Positions 38,640 through 49,600 of a stretch of 64,000 nt of DNA are shown piece by piece. Where the stretch lies: contig NC_031774.1 of assembly GCF_001522545.3 (NCBI RefSeq), positions 52,649,300-52,713,299 on the forward strand, in the 5' to 3' direction. Made by a program: the position numbers and the translations under genes. This DNA comes from Parus major (Eukaryota; Chordata; Aves; Passeriformes; Paridae). The notes beneath the pieces are model-generated. The model was not told where the DNA came from and made no database searches. It worked only from the letters and a program-made list of their open reading frames with translations. Position 1 is the first letter of the stretch, and each line of letters opens with the position of its first letter.

Positions 38640-39500
38640 GTCTGTTTAGGGACCTGCTGTTCAGGAGTTTATCCAAACCCTGTCTGACCCTGAAACACTC
38701 TCAAGCTCCACAGGCTTCTGTATGCCAGCCGGTTCCATGAGTTCACTACCCCAGTGCAAAGAAGTATTCACTTGCATTCAGTTTATTCTGTACCTCCATG
38801 ATTTTGTAAGCCTCAGTCAGGCTTTCCTCAGTCTTCCCTTCTCCAAGCAAGAGTCTCAGCCTCTTTCGTTCTGTCCTCCTAGGGCACCTGCTTTATCTTC
38901 TTGACTATTTACTTGCTTGTCTTTCTGCTTGTCTTTCCCTTACTCCACCACCCTGTCTTGAGATGCAGTGCTAGACTCAATATGTGGTGCTCACTATGAG
39001 GACAGTGTCCTTGTTCTTTCCTTGTGATGTCCAAAATTTGCTTGCTGGTTTTTTTTTTGGCTGCTGCTACATCTTGATTTAGAGGAACTGCCAATGATCC
39101 TTAAATCTTCCAAGCAAGTTTTGAGCTCAGTGTTGTTGAGGAGTCATTTATGTTGTTTTTCCCCTTTTATGTGGTCTTACCTATGTCAAATCTCACTTGA
39201 CACTTCTTCGCACAGCCACACTTCTGAAATTTTTTATTATTGGCAATTGGTTACTTGAAAGAGCTTTGGGACATCTGCAGGCTTGGGGATTTCACTCTGT
39301 TCATGGTGAATCACGTCTGGGTTACATGGCCTCAACACTGGGAGCACACAGCAGGGTTGGCAGGAACACCCACAAGAGAAAAGTGTCACCTGCACAGCTC
39401 TATCCCTGATTTGAGACCTTGGTGTCCTTCAACAACGATCCCAATGATTACAGCTGTCCTTGTCTTTGCAAACTTAATGCTGCTTCATGAGCCTGCCTGT
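38640..39500 (-). mobile_element. Ancient CR1-like block in antisense orientation
   Basis: Successive plus-strand phrases follow the order of an antisense CR1 3' half. They are a 'ccaaaccctgtctgaccctg' start, ggttccatgagttcactacc, cttctccaagcaagagtctc, cagtgctagactcaatatgt (compare the antisense of a Tyr-Cys-Val-Gln-Phe-Trp region), ttggctgctgctacatcttg and finally gtctttgcaaacttaatgct. Each is strongly mutated, but the colinearity over more than 800 bases makes chance unlikely. The block is older than the plus-strand CR1 600 bases upstream. Boundaries are approximate. Confidence 0.55.
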
Positions 39501-41616
39501 AACTGAACCTTGGTCTCTGAATATGGGTGTAATTAAGAGCCAGTTTTTCCCTTCAGATAATGAGGGCTTGTACCTATTCAAGTGAACTACTAGTCAATGG
39601 GTGCCTTCCATGTGGTAGCTGTCAGGCAAATTGATCCCAAGGGATGTTCTTTTTAAAGCAGCTACATTTAATATATAAGCAGTTCAAGTGTGATTGAGAT
39701 AGAAATTAGGTATGACAATCTCTGTCCACCTTTGCTTTATTTGATGACATTGTATATCAATCATTATAACAATACAGTGATTTTAATGAAACTAGGAACA
39801 TGGTAATTTATTTTGCTGAATAGAGAGTAATCAAGACATGGTGAAGTTTTGTTGAGTTGCCCAAATCATTGAGAAATGCTGTTGTGGAGTCAGGAAGGTG
39901 ACACAGGTTCTCCCAGTTCAAAGCTTTGCATGTCTCCTGTGTTTAGTGGCTGTTAGAAACACATCTGGCCCATGGAAGTCAGTCTTAATGGAAAAGCATT
40001 TATCTCTTTGTAGGAAACCCAATCCTAAAATGAGAGAAATTTGCATTATTATGAACCTGTTAATGAATTCCTTTGCTTGCTCTTATCAGCCTTTGACAAA
40101 AAGCAGCATTTTTATTGTATATTTGTCCATTTAAATAAATACCTAGGGAAGTACACAGCTAGATTTTTTTGGCTTTGGAGGCTATACCTATTGTATTAGA
40201 AGACAACAGGGAAGGCTCTGGGCAACACTTTCTGATGCTTGCCTAGAGGCATTAGAAGAAACAGTTCCTCTAGCCTGGCTGTTTTAAATCCACTGCACAT
40301 GAAAAGTCCTCATTTGAGAGTGTTAATGTGCAGCAGGATCTGTGTCCTTGTTGGTAGCTCATTTCATGACCTCCTGACTTTCCAGGTGGTGGGTTCTGTG
40401 TGCAGACAGGAGGGTGTTGTTCATGTGGCTGGCAGTCAGATTGCTGTGAAGAAGGAAAGAAAAAAGAGCATTGCCAGCTGTGTCTTCTGCTGTGGGTGTC
40501 CTGAATAGCTTAAATGTCAAGGAATTGGCCTGTCACTGCCTGCTGACATCTTTGCACTACCAGAGCCCTGCCTGCAGGGATTTCCCACACTGCCAATCTG
40601 AAGGAAGAAAAGAGTGATGCTCCATTTTGTAGACTGAGGCCTGCCCAGAACCCTGATAATCTTTTCAAGGACCAAGTATCATGGTTTGGGAGAGATCTGG
40701 GTCAGACTGAGATCAAAAGCCCTTGGTCAGAAGGGAGAAGCTGCTGATTCTCCATCCTGGTATGGCCAAGGATGCCAGTACTGGATGTAGCTGTGCCCTG
40801 CCCAAAAGGATGAGGTCCTTTTTGCACGGAGCACAGACTGCTAATGATTTTTGCTGGTAAAGATCCAAAACTTAAACCTGTTTTAGTAATTCAGATATTA
40901 TTTCAAAAAGCAAGAGCTCTGAGGTTGCCTTTGGATCGCCTATATTACTTGCCAGTCTGTGACAGCAGATGGGCCTCCTATTTCTATTTAATTCTACTTC
41001 TCTATAATTTTTCTCCTTCTGCTTCATCTTCAGAGATTGATCATAAGCCAGGCATTAGCAACTCTTGTAGCTGAAAAGCCTTTTTTGAGAGAAGGGATAT
41101 TATGCTCTGCATTTGATTTACATTGAACACGAGATGCATATAAAAGTCTGAAACTACAGGTTTAGTCATTCTTGTTACCACATCACAGCTGCAGGTTATA
41201 AATGACTACAGTAGTGTATTGTAGTTATAAAATGCCCAACTTGCTTTATAATGAGCCCTGGCAGAAACAATGCCAAATGGCAGTAAAAAGTTTATCCAGA
41301 ACACGTTTCACTTCAGCCTGGCATATGCTGCCCTGTTAACTTTATGTAATGCTCATCAGTCAGGAGGAGACATTTCTCACAGGAGATGCATGCAGGACTT
41401 ATCCACGCTTATGGGAAAGAAGGGTTTATAGTGTAAGCATTATCCAGCTCAAGATTTACGTCACGTTTGTTCCACTCAGTGGTAGTAGGTCATAAGAGTC
41501 TTTGCATGAATCATTTAGGTGGAAAATTATTGTTTTATCATATATAAACAGTAGGTTTAATAGTTTGCAAAATCATTACATCAAGCAGTTTTTACAATTT
41601 AATTGACTGTGACGTT

Positions 41617-41715
41617 CTAGTCAGAAAGGGGGAAATAGTAAGTTAGAGCAAATTCTCAAAATTCTGTCTGCCTGCTAGTCAGAAAGGGGTAAAAAAAGCT
41701 AGAAAAGGGGAAAAA
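41617..41715. repeat. Direct repeat of a purine-rich 15-mer
   Basis: ctagtcagaaagggg occurs at 41617-41631 and 41675-41689. A degenerate third copy (ctagaaaaggggaaaa) begins at about 41698. The copies are 58 and about 23 bases apart. The repeats are purine-rich on the plus strand and could be a small cluster of factor-binding sites or decayed local duplications. Confidence 0.8.
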
Positions 41716-44700
41716 AATCACCAGTACAGACTCAGGCTGTACCAGAGCACTTAGTGCTTCACCTGAACGCCCTGTTAAGTGCTTTCATTATATTATACAA
41801 TTTTTTGAAATATAAAATAAATTATATGGCATTGTGACTCTGATAAACAGATGTGTGTCAGATTCGTAGAGATTCTTGTAATTTTCTTTGTTCCCTTGTT
41901 AGTGATTCTGTTCTCGATACTCTTTTGCAGCTTTACCCAACCTTCTGGTTTTCTTCTGCCATGACAGTATTATCCTGGGACTGGTCTATTTTTCTATAGA
42001 TTTTTATAGTCCTGTGTTTTTCTTGCCTGTTGCCAGATAGATATTTCGCATGCATTTCAGAGACCGAGTGGCATGACCTTGTTTGGCTTTTTTGGATCCC
42101 TGGTCATTCTCTTGACAAAGGTTAATGTCCAGAGAATGGAAGTACTTGGAAAACTGGAAACATTATGGCTTAGTTTTTGGCTTGGCACTTCAAATATGTA
42201 AAGAGCTTGTTACAATTGTAATTGTCCTTTGGATGGTGATGGCCTGACAGAGTCCTGTGTATCTGGAAATTTAATCTTTATAGTGTAATTTTGGACTAGT
42301 CTGATTTGCTTAAGCCTGGGCAGATGTTTCCTGCCATCTAGTCACAACAGTGAGCCTGTGTGCTGGGAATCAGGGATGGGACAGGGGGTGCCCCCATCCT
42401 GCCCTGCACAACTCCCCCAGTGCTGCCTGAGGATGTCAGGTCAGCTCCATCTCATCCTGCCCTTTCCCCCAGGCTTTTGCCCTCTTAACTGGGAACAAGT
42501 CATGCTGTAACTGCTTGTTGTGGCCCTGCCATCTTCAGCTGTGTGTGTGGATGCTGCCAGCTGGGAATGCACTGTGGCTGACTTGCCCCCATGTCCTCAG
42601 GATGGGTTCTGGGACCTGGTCCCAAAACCCTCCTGTCCATGACACAGGCACTGACACAAAGCACCAAGACATTGCTCATGCCTGCACGTGCAAAATGCTT
42701 GGTGTGACATTTTCAAATGTCATCCTTGCTGTGCTCTTACTGGTGCCAGTTTTCATGTGGTTTTGGAGAGAGTAGAGGGAAGGGGTTCTGTAGAGCAGTT
42801 TTGGAAATCCTTCCTTTGAGGTTTAGCATCTTTCCAGAGGGTTTTTGGTTTTTTCCAGTGGCTTTTGTCCAGCAAATATTTTTTTAGAAAATTGAAACAA
42901 ACGTTACTCTCTGATGTGGAGCCTTATGATATTTTAAATATTCAGTGCAGTCAGTAACACTTTATAGTGACAAGGCTGTGCTTTCTGCATTTGATCATTA
43001 ATGATTTATGAAAATTCATTAAATGGAGAAGCACAGTTCTCTCTCAGCTGCCGTCTGGAGCCTTCTCTCTGTGCAGACTTGAACACTTGGAAAAGTCAAA
43101 AGTTGCTCAAATTTCTCTAAAGAATTCTGTTTTCCACACACAGTCCTCAGAAAAGTATTTGTTGAGATGAGGGAGGTCCATTTAGTTTAAAAAAAACAAA
43201 ACAAAACAACCCTTTTTTTTTATTTCTGGTGTGACAAACTGGAGTGTCCAGGCCCAGGAGGGTCCCATTACTTGTCTTTAGTGTTCTTTCTTCAGGGTAA
43301 ATGACTTAGACCTGACAAATTTTGTCATACCTGAGCCTTTCTCATCACCTGAGAGATGTAGCTTCTCAGGGAGAGCTGCATATGGCTGTGCTGGAAAATC
43401 CTGTCACTTTGGATGGTGCAGACAGTTCTTGAAATTAATCCAAAACTTGGAAGAACTTTTGTTTTTCAGCTTCTCACTATGCAGCAAAACTTATATTACC
43501 TCTGTGTTTAATATTAATTGGGTAGTTGAGTCAATGAAAATTATATGGGTTGTCTTCTGATGATTTTATCTCGTATATCATCACATTTTGCTCCTTTACA
43601 AGAATCAGTCCCTTCTCATTGGCTTCCTCTCATCCTCTTTTTATGTTCACACAGAACTGAGAATAAAACTTACAGAAACAGAAATTACAGTTTGAGTTTT
43701 CAAATGTCTTTAATGTGGGAATAGCAATTTATCCAATTTAGATATGTTGGTTTGGAAAGTATATTAACCATCTGCCATCTGAAATATCAGGTTTGATTTG
43801 GATATTTCAATTTATGTGCCTGATATGTCCATAACCATTGGTCTCTTGGAAATGTAGGGTTTTGACTTCTCATAGAAATAAAAAAGCAGTGTAAAAGGAA
43901 TATGTGTTACACATGGCTTATATTTTTAAGTGTGAATAGCTTTTACAGGAATCGATCTGTTAACAGATTCCAGTCAGTTCTTACAAGTCTGTTACACTTA
44001 GCTGTAAAATTCAATGAAGTTCTGAAGGTTTTCTTATGTGTATAATACTCTACAGATTTCATATTTAGCTTTAGATCATACCATCATTTACATTATACAT
44101 TAATTAGTGTGATTGGTTAGAAACATGTTGCTGCTCCTGTCTTTTTATCAAAATGTGGCTTGAACACGATTTTCTTTGTGTCAAGGTCTCTTGTCTAGTA
44201 AAGCTCCTGTTGACAGTGAGTGAAAAAATTTCTTGAAAATCTAACTTGAGCCTGAGACAGCAGGTTCTGTGGCAGAGGGTTCTGGTTGTCTTTCTGACAG
44301 AACTTGGGGAGTATTCAGACACAGATGTCATCCTGCCAGTGGCTGCAGGTTGGATCCTCCTCTGGCTGTCACGCCAGTGCTGCTGAGCATGGCAGTCCCT
44401 GGTGTGCCACTCTGTAGGCTCCACATGCTGGCTCCAGAGGTTGTGCTGTAGAATTTTTTAGTTTGTAAATTGCTGAATCCATGTAAGCTCCACTTGTTGT
44501 CAGTGCTTTGTGTCAGTTCATGTAACTCTGAAGTTCGGATGTCGCACTGGATTTTACCCATCTGTGTGTTGTTCCACATGTCATATTCTTTCTGTGACTG
44601 CTATAGGTCAAGACCACACATTTTTTGCTTCAGTGCATTAATGATCAAATACCTGCTTTATCGACCCCTCAAGGTTCATTACTCCATCACTTAGTTATAA

Positions 44701-46515
44701 GCAATTAACCACGTGAGTGGATCTGATCCTTTTCCAAGCTTCTTTGTTCCTGGCTGCCATTGCCAGCAGATCATGGATAGGACGGACAGACAAACTCCCT
44801 TTTTAAAGTCCTTTTTCCTGCCACACCATTTCTTTGTGCCAGTCTTGATCTCTAACAATGCATTGGTCTTTCTTCTTTCATCACTGAGAAATCTGATCTC
44901 ATAAGATTGCTGTATTACAGAGTGAAGGGTTTTGCAGAGGGTTGTTCCAAGTTTCCAGTTTGGCTTCTAGCGTGAATAGCTTCACTAGGATTAAGTTAAT
45001 CTGCATGAATATTATTCTATGTCTCAGCCTCAGATCTCTGGTGAGCTCTATAAAAATAATTTTTTGTGTGGCACTCTATGTTAAAGCATTAGTCAGCCAC
45101 TCCATAATACTGATAATAATACTAATCTTGAAAGAGCAGACCTTCAAAAGATCTGTGTGCACTTTCTTCTTGTTGACTTTGTTGGGAACTGGGAATACAG
45201 CATTCAGCCTCTAGGAATGAGTCCAGATGAAACTCCAGACAGGCTTTCATGCACCAGTTGAGCACTACTTGGTTGGCAAAGTTTTTTTCCTTGGTACCTA
45301 ATAACCAGGTTGTCCCAGTTCTCATGAGAAAATCTCTGTTTGTATTGTCAGTGTATGAGAAAATTCAGGGTGTGTATGAAACTGGGAGTGTCCTATTGCC
45401 ATGTCTGCATATCTGTAGTTGTAAAACATGATCTATAGCAGCTCAAAATTCAAAATTTGGTGGCATCCCAGGAAGTACCTAATTGTGCCTGTGCTTCATT
45501 ACAAGGCTGTCTCCTTTCCTGGAATCTATTTTAGCTAATTAGTTTGAAATGTCAAAGTAGTATTTCAGATGACAGAAACATCATATATTATCATACATGA
45601 AGCAATTAACTCTTTTGACAAATATTTATTGTGGTGTCATCTTTAATTAAATCTTCAGGACTCCCAGACAGAGAGCAGGTTCTTCCAAAGAGGAGGCTTC
45701 CCAGCACTGTTGATGAGCATTTGACTGATGGGGCTTAATTGAACTCGGTACTTGAAAGAGTTGGTGGCCTTAACATAAAGATATAGACCTGACACAATTT
45801 CACAATACAGATGTCTAAAATTTTGGCAAAATCTCAAAACAATTTCCCCCTTTCAGACTGTGTCTCAGACACTGCAAATGCTTTATGCTGGAGAAGATGG
45901 ATCTCCAGGATCTCCTGTTCTTACACTGGAAAGGTTTGCAGGAGAAAAGTGTTATACGCTTGTGCTGCTAAGAAAAATAATACTGAAAAACAGGGCTGTA
46001 TATATATTTCTAAAAAAAAATCAATTTTCTTTTATTTAGTTCTTGGGGTTATTCATGTGGAAACATATTACAAGTGTGACTGTTTGGTTAGTTCCTCTTA
46101 AACAGATAGGTCTTGTAGGTGATGTGCCACTGAGAAATAATTCCTGACAGTCATAACTGAACCAGATAAACAGTTCTGCCAGCTCCAAAATAACATTGTA
46201 AAACAAAAGGGTTCTGCTTATCGTTTTCCATTTCTTCATGCCTGTCAAACTATTTAACTGTGCATTACTCCTCACAAAGGTTCTCTGTGTTTTTCTGCTC
46301 CTCCACTGTGGTTGTGGTTTTTACTTTCTCTGTTGCTGAGCCTACTGTGGTGCACTTCTCCACCTGTATCCTCATATATGTGTATCCTCACCTGCTAATG
46401 GTCTTCACCCTCACCCTTGCAAAGACTCTCTTTGGAAGTGCTGTGTGAAATTTTTCCCTGTTGTGGCCATGTATTGAAGTGTTCTAACATGTTGGTATGT
46501 TTTTATTTTTATCAG

Positions 46516-46679
46516 GCAGAAGCAGCACCAGAAAGTGGCCGAGATGTTCCCAGTGTTCAGATCAGCTCAGGGCAGCACGGCTCCGACCCCGCGGGCGGCA
46601 CGGCAGCCTCACAGAGCGTGGTGGCTCCAGCCAGTGGGGTCTCAGCAGGTACCTCGGCTGCAGCTTCCTTCTTCATAAG
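46516..46679 (+). CDS. KIF26A: KIF26A, complete internal exon (pre-motor Ala/Ser/Gly-rich linker)
   Basis: The exon starts after tttttatttttatcag and ends at ataag, followed by gtaggt. Its 164 nt give 54 codons plus two bases (AG), so the next exon must supply the third base of an Arg codon. The upstream join reads ...FLPQACL|AEAAPESG, matching the KIF26A order ACLAEAA as I recall it. The middle is low-complexity, rich in Ala, Ser, Gly and Pro. The last residues, GTSAAASFFI, followed by Arg, match the family motif just before the basic AAQKL segment that leads into the kinesin motor domain. The G+C-rich stretch gaccccgcgggcggcacggc stands out from the A+T-rich flanks. The segment is expected to be a flexible linker. 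The motor domain itself is not in the window. Confidence 0.92.
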
Positions 46680-49600
46680 GTAGGTTCTCTTCTTTCTGGT
46701 TTCCATGACTGCTTGTGGGTCTTCACACAGCTGGGAAGTGCTGTGTTTGCCATGGTGCTGGTTGCTGAAGGGTGGAGCTGGTCACCTGGTCATGCGTGTG
46801 GCTTTCTGCTGCCACTGGAGAGCAGGGATGGGATGGGGACACCCCAATTCTCTCTCTGGAGACCTGGACCCTCTATTGACCAACACCCAAGGAGACACGT
46901 GTTGGGCTTTGTCTAGTCCTTAATGGCCACCTTCACCACCAGTCTGCTGTTCTGTAGGTTTCCAGGGAGCAAAAGCTGAAGTAACAAGACTTTTTCACTC
47001 AGATCTAGGTAAAACAAAGATATTTTTTTATTCAGTAGCATGACCTATCTGTCCAAATAAGTTTTCCATGGTTGTTAGAAACAGCTGAAACAGTTGGACA
47101 TTATTCTAGCAATAGCCCAGAACAATATCTTTTTTTTCTATTCTGGTGTCCTATGACAAAAATATGTTAGTTTTGTTTGGATGTTTGTTGTAATTAGCAA
47201 TGTTGATTAAATGTAATACGCTGTCAAGCAGATGGTATTTAAAACAACAAAACTCAGGGCTTTGTACTTGCATTCCAATTCCTTTTTTAATTCAGAACTG
47301 AACATATTTTGAGTCAATATTGAAAAGCGTATGTCTGTGAATGGCACTAAAGTAAAATTTATGCACCAACAATCCCTCGTAGAATGTAATCACAATGGTA
47401 ATTGTATTGTTTCCTTTTCATTGGTCTTTAGCATGTTTTGTGTCACTAAATAAATGATGTTTACTATAAGTTACAATCTGACCTCAGAAAGAGCTCAACT
47501 TTCCAAGTTCTGCTTTTTTAAAAGAGCACTGCACAATGATAGTGTCCAATGCCTGCATATCACAGCCTGTCTGTTCACAAGAGACTGGGAAATGAGCGCC
47601 CCAAAAGCACTGTGTGTAAATTAGTGGATTGTCTCTTGTGCTGTGGGTTTGAATAAACACAGAGAAACGGTGGCCTGCTGAGGATGATTTGTTTCATTCA
47701 AAGATAGATATCTGAAATAATCAGTGGGAATGGAGAGGAAAGGTAAAGGGAGAAGCTCAGATGTCTCTTTCCTTGTTTAGTTACCTAAGCAAGGACAGAT
47801 GCATCCTTTTCAAAGTATTTAGATGGGACTGCAGCACAGCTTTTTTTACTGTATTTCATATTGAGGGTATGATTTTTTTCTTAATCTGCTTTGGATATAT
47901 TTCAGTGTTAATAAGGAAATGTGAAGATTTTTCCCTTTCACTGGAGAAACCAGAAAATAAAATACCTTCCTTGAAACTGAGAGAAAGAAATCAGTGCCTA
48001 ATAGTATAAAATAAGACCAAAATATTTTCTCTCAGTAATGCTTTTGTCACTGGTCAGCAAAACTCAGTTCTGTTTTTATTGTCAAGTGGATATCATTGGT
48101 TTAATTCAAAGATTCTCGAAGTCAGCAGCAAGACTGCAAATGACATCATTGTATGTTGGATCAGGCCCTAATTGCTTCTCATGAATCTGTCTTTGCCTTG
48201 AGTGAATCAGAATTTTATAGCTTTAGCAGCTCTGTGATAGCTAAAACATTTTAAAACCCCATTAGTACATTGCTTATTCCCTACCCATGTTTCCTATATT
48301 CAAAATTGATTCTCTTGAATTTTTTAACTGATGGGCAGAGCTGATGGAATTTTTGTGCACAAAGCACTTCTGTTTCTTATTCTGTTGTTGTTGAAACACA
48401 AGGGAAAAAAAAAAATCTCACAAAGATTTTATGGGGGAGAGACATCCATCACTGATCCCTGGCACTTGTAAATGGGTTGAGCAGATCTTCAGGTGGGTAC
48501 GAAGTTCTGTCCAGGCTGCTCCCCCAACTTTGGCATTAACCTCAGGAGAGGCTCACTCTGACATTGCTCCTTCTCCCTTGACTCTTCTGCCTTTGGGACC
48601 TCAATGGATCAAAGTTTTCACAGAGTCCTCCACCCTCAGGCCATGCACTCCTCTCAGCAGGAGGGGAAAGGAGGAGGAGGAAATCCTCAAGGATGAGTGA
48701 GAAATGACACAGATACTGGCAGAAATGGCTTTTCCAGGAGCCACAAATATTAGGATATAATCAGTTTCGGGGTTTGTTCAGTAAATGGGCTCTCAGGCCT
48801 CTTTGTTTCAACCCTTCCACTCCTGTCTGCTTCCCTCTGCACTATCCAGCCTTGAACATGTTGAGGAAGAAGGTCATTCCTGTCTTGACTCTTTTGCAGC
48901 AGTATTCACTTGTCTCTCCTTCATCTCTCTGTTCAGCTAATGCTCTCTCAGGAAGCACCTGGAGATGAAAGAAGAGTCATGGCTATAGTGTCATGCTGTA
49001 GTCCCCATTCATTAGATTTTCTGATTTTTTTTCTATACTGAAACTCCTCAGCCACTTAAAATCTGAACTTCATAGCAAGGCCAGTTACTCACATTATGCA
49101 GAGCCTGGTAGATTTTGTTCTTGTTCTCTATTGGAACGAATGAAGTTGATATATTGACAGTTGCACAGACACACACATATATTTATTTTTTTACAAATCA
49201 CTGGCCTCTCTTTGACCAAGTCCACTGAGGACCTTCATATTTTACATGAGCCTTTTGTGAGAGGAGCTGTGGTTGAAAAGGAGCTTGTTAAAAGGGCTGT
49301 TTTGCCTTAGGAATAAAGTAGCTAGGCAAAAATATGCATATATGTTAATGTCCAGTGTATTTGGGTGCAGTGTTAGTTACTTTGGAAGACAAAGCCTTCA
49401 CAGGGTATTGTGGAAGCTGCATCTGTGATTTCCTGAGCCACAGCAATACTAGATACAGGTTGGTTTTTTTTCCCACATGAACAAGATATTCCAATCTTAC
49501 TTTTCATGAAACAGGATTCACTGTGTTTGTACAGGTCCTAGCACAATTTAGCTTTTGGGTTTTGACATGGATTCCTGGGCACATATAAATACCTTTTTCA

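Larger units (their letters stand above)
30064..46515 (+). other. KIF26A: KIF26A intron between the second and third visible exons (16.5 kb)
   Basis: The intron begins gtaagt at 30064 and ends tttttatttttatcag at 46515. Both flanking exons are in phase 0, so the intron does not split a codon. By stretch: 30064-32000 holds nothing I can name; 32001-32240 is a possible old CR1 end; 32241-37140 is A+T-rich with no gene, and its last 200 bases look like candidate conserved non-coding DNA; 37146-38045 is the main CR1 copy; 38046-38639 is unassigned; 38640-39500 is an old antisense CR1-like block; 39501-46515 is unremarkable apart from a short direct repeat near 41.65 kb and a more G+C-rich patch at about 42300-42780. 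No additional exon with matching phase and family similarity was found. Confidence 0.9.
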
